From Petrocella sp. FN5 (GTDB taxonomy: Bacteria > Bacillota > Clostridia > Lachnospirales > Vallitaleaceae): a stretch of 60,262 nucleotides of DNA. The DNA lies in contig NZ_JARGDP010000012.1 of the NCBI RefSeq assembly GCF_029210395.1, positions 1-60,262 of the forward strand, written 5' to 3'. The translations under genes were made by a program, and so were the position numbers. The notes beneath the pieces were generated by a model. That model worked only from the letters and a program-made list of their open reading frames with translations. It had not been told where the DNA came from and did no database searches. Shown piece by piece: positions 54,542-60,262 of the stretch. Position 1 is the first letter of the stretch. Each line of letters opens with the position of its first letter.

Positions 54542-54569
54542 GGTCCCATGAAAACCCTTCCACAGTGTG
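54542..54569 (-). repeat. Partial duplicate of the structured element end
   Basis: GGTCCCATGAAAACCCTTCC and the following CACAGTGTG repeat exactly the first 28 bases of copy 2 (54383-54410), 159 bases further on. It suggests a tandem copy that was truncated. Confidence 0.8.
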
Positions 54570-54709
54570 CGGTTCTTTTTTTGGTAAACTTTGTAATAAA
54601 TGGAAATGATTCCTAGTACATGGAATTGTTTCCATTTTTGTGTTATATAAACATATATGTCATTAATATGAAATAATTAAAAGAAAATCAGTTAATTATC
54701 AAAAACTTC

Positions 54710-54738
54710 TTGCAATTTCCAGAGGGTCTCCATATAAT
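54710..54738 (+). promoter_or_regulatory. Promoter of the kinase-led pilus operon
   Basis: TTGCAA (54710-54715) and a perfect TATAAT (54733-54738) are 17 bases apart, about 40 bases before the kinase start. The downstream genes are tightly packed and probably all depend on it. Confidence 0.7.
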
Positions 54739-54776
54739 ATATAAGAGTATGGTGTATCAAAGAATTAGGATGGGGA

Positions 54777-56297
54777 GTGAATGAGTTGGAAGATACATTG
54801 TTGGCAGGGGTTGTTCTCTTTGAACGCTATAAGATTATCAGGCCTCTTGGTATTGGTGGGACCAGTATCGTATACTTGGCGCAGAACAATAAGATAGGGA
54901 GCTTGGTTGCCATTAAAGCCATAAAGAAAACAGAGGATGAGATTGATTTACTGGCAGAAAAAAATATATTAATTGAACTGCGTCATCCTTCAATTCCAAT
55001 AATAATGGATATTGAAGAGGACGAAGATCGAATCTATCTTATTGAGGAATACGTTGAAGGCAAGGTACTTGAGAAGTATAAGAATAAGCTGACAGAACAA
55101 GAAATTATCGATATTATGTTACAACTTTGTGATGTTCTGAATTACCTGCATACCTTTCAAGAACGACCTATTATTTATAGAGATTTAAAGCCGAGTAATG
55201 TTATCAGAATGCAAAATGGACATATTAAGCTGATTGATTTTGGTATAGCTAAAAAGTACAGTCACGAAACGACGAGAGATACAACTCAATTTGGAACAAG
55301 AGGGTATGCAGCACCAGAGCAGTTTGGATTTTCTAAAGCAGATGTGCGGACAGATATATTTGCTCTGGGTGTAAGCATGTACTATTTATTGACAGGAAAG
55401 AATTTAAGTACACCACCGTATAGGCTACAACCTCTAAGAGATGAAAATCCCTATATCAGTTCGGGTTTAGAACAAATCATTATGAAGTGTATGGAGACAG
55501 TGCAAGCCAAAAGATATCAAAACATTGCCACTCTACGACAGGATGTTAATGCTCTTGGCAATCGGAAGAATGACAATAATGATTACGATGTTTTTCTTGA
55601 AAAGAGTCGTAATGTTATAACGGTTACAGGCATAAATAGGTCTTTAGGTACAACGCATGTAGCCATCATGCTCGCTCATTATTTCAAAGAACAAGGTCAA
55701 AAAGTTGCCTTGATTGAGTGGCAAGCGCATCATGATTTTATAAAAATTTGTAATATGTATAAAACCATTAAAGAAGAGAAATTTTACTTTGTTTTTAATG
55801 CTATTCATTTTTACAGTTATCAAAATAATTTGTCCTATGATAAGAGTATGGTAGCTAATTATGATGTGATTATAGTAGATGGCGGTCAGTATGATGACTT
55901 GGAACAAAAAGGTAGTTATCAGAAAAGTCACCAAGTTTTGATGCTGTGTGGTGGTAAGGATTGGGAAATAGACAGTTTTGAAGAGTATTATTTTGGTAGT
56001 CCCAACAAATCTTATTATTATATGTTCAATTTTATGGATGATACGTCCTTTCGTGTGGTAAAAGAAAGTATGGCTAATTTTAAGTGTCATCAGGTGCCAT
56101 ATAATCCAAACCCATATTTGATAACGGAGACTACACAAAAGATACTAGATGATATTTTTGGTGTAGTTGCTACAAAAGCCCTAGGTATAAAAAGGAGTAA
56201 GTTGGATGATGTTAAAGACCATATTAGATCAAAAATTCAAGTATTCAAAAATACAAAAAGAAAAGAGCAAAGTCATAGCGGTGACGGGCGTGGCTAG
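54777..56297 (+). CDS. Ser/Thr protein kinase fused to a degenerate ParA/TadZ-like domain
   Basis: A 506-residue protein in two parts. Residues about 17-270 are a Hanks-type kinase with GIGGTSIVYLA (Gly loop), VAIKAIKK (Lys), YRDLKPSNV (catalytic Asp), LIDFGIAKKY and YAAPEQF, so it should be active. From about residue 280 comes a SIMIBI-like fold, ITVTGINRSLGTTHVAIMLA, which has the ParA layout but lacks the P-loop lysine, as in TadZ/CpaE-type proteins. There is no membrane helix or PASTA domain. It leads a Tad-type pilus locus. Start: GTG here (AGGA 6 bases upstream) or TTG at 54786 (GGGGAG). Confidence 0.85.
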   Translation: MNELEDTLLAGVVLFERYKIIRPLGIGGTSIVYLAQNNKIGSLVAIKAIKKTEDEIDLLAEKNILIELRHPSIPIIMDIEEDEDRIYLIEEYVEGKVLEKYKNKLTEQEIIDIMLQLCDVLNYLHTFQERPIIYRDLKPSNVIRMQNGHIKLIDFGIAKKYSHETTRDTTQFGTRGYAAPEQFGFSKADVRTDIFALGVSMYYLLTGKNLSTPPYRLQPLRDENPYISSGLEQIIMKCMETVQAKRYQNIATLRQDVNALGNRKNDNNDYDVFLEKSRNVITVTGINRSLGTTHVAIMLAHYFKEQGQKVALIEWQAHHDFIKICNMYKTIKEEKFYFVFNAIHFYSYQNNLSYDKSMVANYDVIIVDGGQYDDLEQKGSYQKSHQVLMLCGGKDWEIDSFEEYYFGSPNKSYYYMFNFMDDTSFRVVKESMANFKCHQVPYNPNPYLITETTQKILDDIFGVVATKALGIKRSKLDDVKDHIRSKIQVFKNTKRKEQSHSGDGRG

Positions 56298-56844
56298 AGG
56301 CATTGGTGTTACTCATTTTTGTATTATGATGGCATATTATTTGGCCAAACAAAGAAGAAAAGTTGCCTTAGTGGAACTTAATGATACGGGGCATTTTGGT
56401 AAAATTGAAAAAGCATATGAAGGCTTACACCATGATATCATGTCAACAGAATCTTTTAATATTAAAGGTGTTACATATTATAAAGGAACGTCGAAAGAAA
56501 AACTCATGGATTTGTATCAGGCAGATTATCATTATATATTGCTTGATATTGGTGAGGGTATAAAGAATTATGCAGAAGAGCATAAGCGTGCAGACATACC
56601 CTTAGTTATAGGGCATGTGAGTGATTGGAAGATAGATGAAGTAGATGACTTTAGAATCAGATATTCTATGCTCATGACCAAGAGATGTAAATGGCTTTTT
56701 CCGGATGGAAAAAAAGATGAGTTGTTGGAGTTGGGTAGAAAAATAGGCATGACTTTTCATACAATACCTTATTGTGTCGATCCTTTTGTTAGAAAAAAAG
56801 TGACCCAAGATCATATGAAAAGAATCATTGGACTGGAGGTGTAA
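56206..56844 (+). CDS. ParA/CpaE-like protein without P-loop lysine
   Basis: A 212-residue protein with the ParA-like start KVIAVTGVARGIGVTHFCIM and KVALVELNDTGHF. The loop GVARGIGVTH lacks the lysine required for ATP hydrolysis, as in the C-terminal half of the preceding kinase, to which it is clearly related. It starts with a strong ribosome site (AAAGGAG, 8 bases) inside the kinase gene and overlaps it by 92 bases. It likely serves as a localisation or scaffold protein for pilus assembly. Confidence 0.75.
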   Translation: MMLKTILDQKFKYSKIQKEKSKVIAVTGVARGIGVTHFCIMMAYYLAKQRRKVALVELNDTGHFGKIEKAYEGLHHDIMSTESFNIKGVTYYKGTSKEKLMDLYQADYHYILLDIGEGIKNYAEEHKRADIPLVIGHVSDWKIDEVDDFRIRYSMLMTKRCKWLFPDGKKDELLELGRKIGMTFHTIPYCVDPFVRKKVTQDHMKRIIGLEV

Positions 56845-56845
56845 T

Positions 56846-57859
56846 ATGTCAATCATACGACAACGTACAAAAAATTTATTGATGGCAGGATTTCTAGGCC
56901 TAATGATAAGCCTTGTCCTAATTTTGGTATTGTCTTTGATTTTTAGAGAAGAGGTTTCAGAATATTTTGCCTCTACAGTAGGTCAAGAGCAACAAGAAAC
57001 GTTGACCTATCCTGTTGTTGTTGCATCTAAACCATTGAAAAAAGGAAGCATATTGACACGAGAAGATGTAACACTATCTCTGATGGAGGCAGAAAAGCCA
57101 ATCTCATCCGGTTACACGGAAGTATCTCTCTTGATGGGTAAAAAGCTTTTAATAGACATAGATAAAAATTTGCCATTAACCCCACCTATGTTTATGGAAG
57201 AAGCATTGGTGAGTAAAAATCTTAGAATATATGAATTTGGGTTTATAGAATTACCGTATTTACTGGATGATGCAGATGTGGTTGATATTAGAATTGCTTT
57301 TCCGACAGGTCAGGATTATATCGTATTGGCCAAAAAGCCAATTCAATCTTTTGAGCGTTCTAGAGATCAGGTTCATGTCGGCCTTATAGACTTAGCCCTT
57401 GAAGAAGAAGAGGTTCTACGTATGTCTAGTGCTATGGTAGATACCTATCTGACAGAAGGTACTAGGGTGTATTTGGTCAAATATATCAATCCGGATCAAC
57501 AGGCATCATCCATTGTTAACTACCCGGTAAATCAAAGTGTTTTAGCACTTTATATGGAGAATCCGAATATATTTGAGATACCGAATGCAGAGCAGATTTT
57601 AAGTAAACGACATGTGTTGGAGGTATCATTAGTATCTTTACTAGATGAAGCAGGCGTTCGTTTTTTTGAGACAAATATGGCCATACCGACCATGACTATG
57701 AATCCATTGACACCAGAAGATATGATTTTAGAAGATATCCAAATAAATAGAGACAGTGAGCCATCACCTGAATCATTAACGACGACAATAACAAATGAAT
57801 CTAATAACACTGAATATAATAACGAGAAGGAAGAAGACGCAACATTGTCTGGATTTTAG
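56846..57859 (+). CDS. SAF-domain protein, CpaB/RcpC-like pilus assembly protein
   Basis: A 337-residue protein with one N-terminal membrane helix (about residues 14-36) and a SAF domain: YPVVVASKPLKKGSILTRED and MGKKLLIDIDKNLPLT. CpaB/RcpC proteins of Tad pili have this architecture. The final 40 residues are low-complexity and acidic. The ATG has GGAGG upstream, one base after the previous stop codon, so the genes are coupled. Confidence 0.8.
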   Translation: MSIIRQRTKNLLMAGFLGLMISLVLILVLSLIFREEVSEYFASTVGQEQQETLTYPVVVASKPLKKGSILTREDVTLSLMEAEKPISSGYTEVSLLMGKKLLIDIDKNLPLTPPMFMEEALVSKNLRIYEFGFIELPYLLDDADVVDIRIAFPTGQDYIVLAKKPIQSFERSRDQVHVGLIDLALEEEEVLRMSSAMVDTYLTEGTRVYLVKYINPDQQASSIVNYPVNQSVLALYMENPNIFEIPNAEQILSKRHVLEVSLVSLLDEAGVRFFETNMAIPTMTMNPLTPEDMILEDIQINRDSEPSPESLTTTITNESNNTEYNNEKEEDATLSGF

Positions 57860-57867
57860 GTGTGAAT

Positions 57868-58473
57868 ATGATACGAATAGGTTTAATTGGTGTAATTACA
57901 AAAGAGAAGGACTATTTGGGACTTTACTTAGGGAAGGTCCTATCAATGGAACATAAAGTGGTGCTGGTGACGAAGCATCAAAGTTTAATGGGCGCGTTAG
58001 AGGATTATGAGCATAATGAATATTTTAGAATTGTAAATCAAATACCGGATGTACTGGAAGCAGATTATCTTATTGTGAATGGCGTAGATGTTGATAGAGA
58101 AAGTTATGATCGTTTGTTTTTCATAACCGGACCCAGACAATCAGAAGTAACCGATAACGAACCGATTTTTAATAAGGGTATATTGGAAAATGATTGTGTC
58201 ATTTATCATAATATTTTGGTGGACAGTAGAATAAATGGAAAATATTTAAACAATCGATTTAAAATTGACCCCAATAAAATAAAAGTGCTTGAACGTCCTT
58301 TTAATGAATGGGATTGGATAATGGAGTTGGAAAACGACTATGACCTCTCAATTTGGATGGGACATATGTCCCATGATTACCAGAAACTTATTCAAAGAAT
58401 GATACAACATATTATGGGTAGTAAAGATAAAGCCATTAAGAAGTGGTTAAATAAGTCGAAAAGGAGTAAATAG
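57868..58473 (+). CDS. Unknown protein of the pilus locus
   Basis: A 201-residue cytoplasmic protein starting MIRIGLIGVITKEKDYLGLY, a Rossmann-like beta-alpha-beta opening without a P-loop. ADYLIVNGVDVDR and the middle DRLFFITGPRQSEV resemble the alternating strands of SIMIBI-type folds, so it may be a further degenerate relative of the neighbours. The family is not recognised. AGGTG precedes the ATG. It sits between the SAF protein and the third ParA-like gene. Confidence 0.65.
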   Translation: MIRIGLIGVITKEKDYLGLYLGKVLSMEHKVVLVTKHQSLMGALEDYEHNEYFRIVNQIPDVLEADYLIVNGVDVDRESYDRLFFITGPRQSEVTDNEPIFNKGILENDCVIYHNILVDSRINGKYLNNRFKIDPNKIKVLERPFNEWDWIMELENDYDLSIWMGHMSHDYQKLIQRMIQHIMGSKDKAIKKWLNKSKRSK

Positions 58474-58474
58474 A

Positions 58475-59308
58475 ATGCAAATAGCTTTTTGGTCACCAAA
58501 TCATGGACAAACAGGTACAACAAGTACTGCTGTTGCTATGGCATGTATGTCAGCTCTTCTTTATAATTTCAAAATTCTCATTGCCCACAGTCATTTTGAA
58601 CGTAGTACGCTGGAAGGTTGCTTTATGAAGGAAAAAGTTCATCATCAAGAAGATCTTTTGGATTTTAGTGACAACGGTTTGGATGCCTTGAAGAGATTAG
58701 CAAAAAACGGAAGACTTGCTTCGGGTATGATCTGTGATTACACCATATCTCTATTGGCCAATAGAAGATTAGACTTGCTTCAAGGGACCAAAACATCTAA
58801 GCCAATCGACACCCAAGAAACATTGACTTTACTAAGTCAGATTTTCGCTGTTGCCAACATGGAATATGATCTAACCATGATTGATGTGCCAAGTGGTACC
58901 CACCATAAATTAACACAAAAAATTATAAAAAACTCAGACTTAGTGGTGGTTTGTTTGAACCAGAATAAAGCCCTAATGGACACTTTTTTTAGCAATAAGT
59001 CTTATGCATCATTATTAAGTGAGAAGACCGTATTGTACAATATCGGTATGTATAATAAGGAGAGTAGGTCCACACTTAAAAACTTGGCTAAAACATATGG
59101 TATGGATAATATGATGTGCATGCCCTATGATATCGGATTTATGGATGCTTGTAATAGCAGTCGTATTCTAGACTTCCTTATGCGTCATCTATCCATGAAT
59201 TCAAAAAACAGGCATAAAAATCTTCTGCAACACTTAGAAAGAAATTGTGAAGTTATGATAAAACAGTTAGAAAAAACCAAACAGGAGGCTAGTATCGATT
59301 ATGCTTAA
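58475..59308 (+). CDS. ParA/MinD-like (CpaE-type) protein with degenerate P-loop
   Basis: A 277-residue protein with MQIAFWSPNHGQTGTTSTAV at the start, where the ParA-type KGGxGKT loop has Thr in place of the lysine. LTMIDVPSGTHH matches the Walker B-like strand and DLVVVCLNQNKALMD the switch region after it. CpaE/TadZ proteins mark the position of the pilus machine. AAAGGAG precedes the ATG, and its end overlaps the next gene by 8 bases. Confidence 0.78.
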   Translation: MQIAFWSPNHGQTGTTSTAVAMACMSALLYNFKILIAHSHFERSTLEGCFMKEKVHHQEDLLDFSDNGLDALKRLAKNGRLASGMICDYTISLLANRRLDLLQGTKTSKPIDTQETLTLLSQIFAVANMEYDLTMIDVPSGTHHKLTQKIIKNSDLVVVCLNQNKALMDTFFSNKSYASLLSEKTVLYNIGMYNKESRSTLKNLAKTYGMDNMMCMPYDIGFMDACNSSRILDFLMRHLSMNSKNRHKNLLQHLERNCEVMIKQLEKTKQEASIDYA

Positions 59309-60262
59309 TATAATAATGATACTGGTTGTGTTACTTATATTTATTATTATATTAATCTTTTACTTCCAAAAAGGTGATTCGACTCACTATTTAGAACAGA
59401 AGCTTCTTAATAATAGTGAAAAGTTTCAGTTTGAGACCATTGTGGACTTTGTCAAAGATGCCATAAATGATATAACAAGAACCAACCTATATGAAATGGG
59501 CCTGTCTGAAGATGAGTTTAAAAGACGGCTCAATAAAAGAAGTGAGCTGAAGAAAGCACTAAAAAATTGTACCTATGGATCAGCTCTTGATAAAGAGTAT
59601 GTGAAGGATTTCATTTGTGATTTGCTAAAGAAAAATTATATAACAGAAAAAAATGTAGATAAAATTATGCACTTTGGCCAACCCAATTTTCTGAGTGTTC
59701 AAGATAAGTTCGAGATTTTGCTATATTTATATAAAAAAAGTTATGGTGTATTGGCCCTTAACCAAATGATTGTAGATCATAACCTTGATCATTTAAAATA
59801 TATTATTGAAAATGGAAAAACCCCTTCATACATCATAACATCTCAAGAAATCGTAGACATATTTGGTAAAAGCCTGACACAACTCAGCTATGAAGATAAG
59901 TTGATGGTCATTACACAACGGGTTTATCAGATTTATAAAGGTTTTGGTGTGGTAGATGAGATAAGAGACATGGCGATTGACGGCGTATCTGGTGGTGTTT
60001 CAGGTGTTGTAGAAAAAGCTACGGATAAAGTGATGGAAGACTATCTAAGTCAAATTATACAGACGCCAAATCATTATGACAGCATCTGGATATTTTATAA
60101 AGGTAAATCCATACATTTGTCCTTTCTTTCTTTCGGTTCAGAAAAAGAACTACGGAGGATTTGTCAGAATATTTATCGTTATAACAAAGCCGGGCAATTA
60201 TCGGAAAGTACAGGCTATAAAGTGAATGAAATGAAGGATGGTTCAAGGGTTGTTGTTGTCAG
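59301..60262 (+). CDS. CpaF/TadA-type pilus ATPase, N-terminal part (runs off the window)
   Basis: An open frame of 320 codons with no stop before the window ends. It starts MLNIIMILVVLLIFIIILIF, a membrane helix unusual for CpaF. The last part matches the CpaF N-terminal domain: YKGFGVVDEIRDMAIDGVSG, WIFYKGKSIHLSFLSF, LSESTGYKVNEMKDGSRVVV. The ATPase core with Walker A would lie beyond the window. AGGAGG is 12 bases upstream, and a second ATG at 59316 is possible. It would power pilus assembly. Confidence 0.75.
   Translation, partial: MLNIIMILVVLLIFIIILIFYFQKGDSTHYLEQKLLNNSEKFQFETIVDFVKDAINDITRTNLYEMGLSEDEFKRRLNKRSELKKALKNCTYGSALDKEYVKDFICDLLKKNYITEKNVDKIMHFGQPNFLSVQDKFEILLYLYKKSYGVLALNQMIVDHNLDHLKYIIENGKTPSYIITSQEIVDIFGKSLTQLSYEDKLMVITQRVYQIYKGFGVVDEIRDMAIDGVSGGVSGVVEKATDKVMEDYLSQIIQTPNHYDSIWIFYKGKSIHLSFLSFGSEKELRRICQNIYRYNKAGQLSESTGYKVNEMKDGSRVVVV

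Larger units (their letters stand above)
54311..54776. other. Long intergenic region between prs and the pilus locus
   Basis: No coding gene is visible in these 466 bases. They contain the prs terminator, the second copy of the structured element with a trailing 28-bp partial duplicate, an AT-rich stretch, and the promoter of the kinase gene. Confidence 0.75.

Noticed and set aside
54383-54569. CRISPR array
   Set aside because: Only one exact direct repeat pair of 28 bases occurs, with a 131-base structured interval and no further units or cas genes.

Overview
The window is a low-GC, gene-dense piece of a chromosome from a Gram-positive anaerobe of the class Clostridia. Supporting signs are strong AGGAGG ribosome sites, a GlgC/GlgD pair, SpoVG, a Bacillus-type PurR, DnaD/DnaI-type helicase loading genes, S-layer homology domains, many lipoproteins and frequent GTG/TTG starts. 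A Lachnospirales/Vallitalea-like relative is my best guess, but the sequence does not prove a genus. I see no rRNA, transposase, prophage or CRISPR array.

Region 1 (1-15131) is a hexuronate utilisation island. It holds a GntR/FCD regulator, two Gfo/Idh/MocA oxidoreductases, a complete DctP-DctQ-DctM TRAP transporter, an AraC regulator, mannonate dehydratase (UxuA), an RraA/HMG-aldolase-like protein, a short-chain dehydrogenase that fits the Bacillus-type mannonate oxidoreductase (UxuB), a second complete TRAP transporter and glucuronate isomerase (UxaC). Together these import a uronate and run glucuronate -> fructuronate -> mannonate -> 2-keto-3-deoxygluconate. No KDG kinase or KDPG aldolase is present in the window. 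A queuosine-precursor transporter (QueT) under a preQ1-I riboswitch sits inside the island.

Region 2 (15447-26950) mixes housekeeping and signalling: an M29 aminopeptidase, asnS, a large membrane-anchored protein, an M42 peptidase, a GntR/UTRA regulator, an atypical phosphofructokinase, and a NarL-type two-component system accompanied by a kinase-dead sensor. Region 3 (27220-43502) is envelope and transport: three lipoproteins, a DUF1508-like protein, an RCC1/SLH surface protein, a solute-binding protein with a YesM/YesN two-component pair but no permease, a glycerophosphodiesterase, two BCCT carriers, an MgtC-family protein and an acetyltransferase.

Region 4 (43658-54357) is core: tRNA-Arg, DnaI-like and DnaD-like replication genes behind a dense cluster of DnaA boxes, murC, purR (with a likely PurBox pair), glgC-glgD, spoVG, glmU and prs. 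Region 5 (54777 to the end) is the start of a Tad/Flp-type pilus locus. Its first gene fuses a Ser/Thr kinase to a degenerate ParA/TadZ-like domain; it is followed by two more ParA-like proteins without the P-loop lysine, a CpaB-like SAF protein, an unknown protein and an unfinished CpaF-type ATPase.

Two non-coding families stand out. One is a 140-bp element with two copies (21190-21330 and 54383-54522) that folds into a multi-branched structure with a compensatory base change. The other is a MITE-like palindromic element (37770-37888, with a 50-bp deletion derivative at 28920-28969), one copy of which supplies the last codons of a response regulator.
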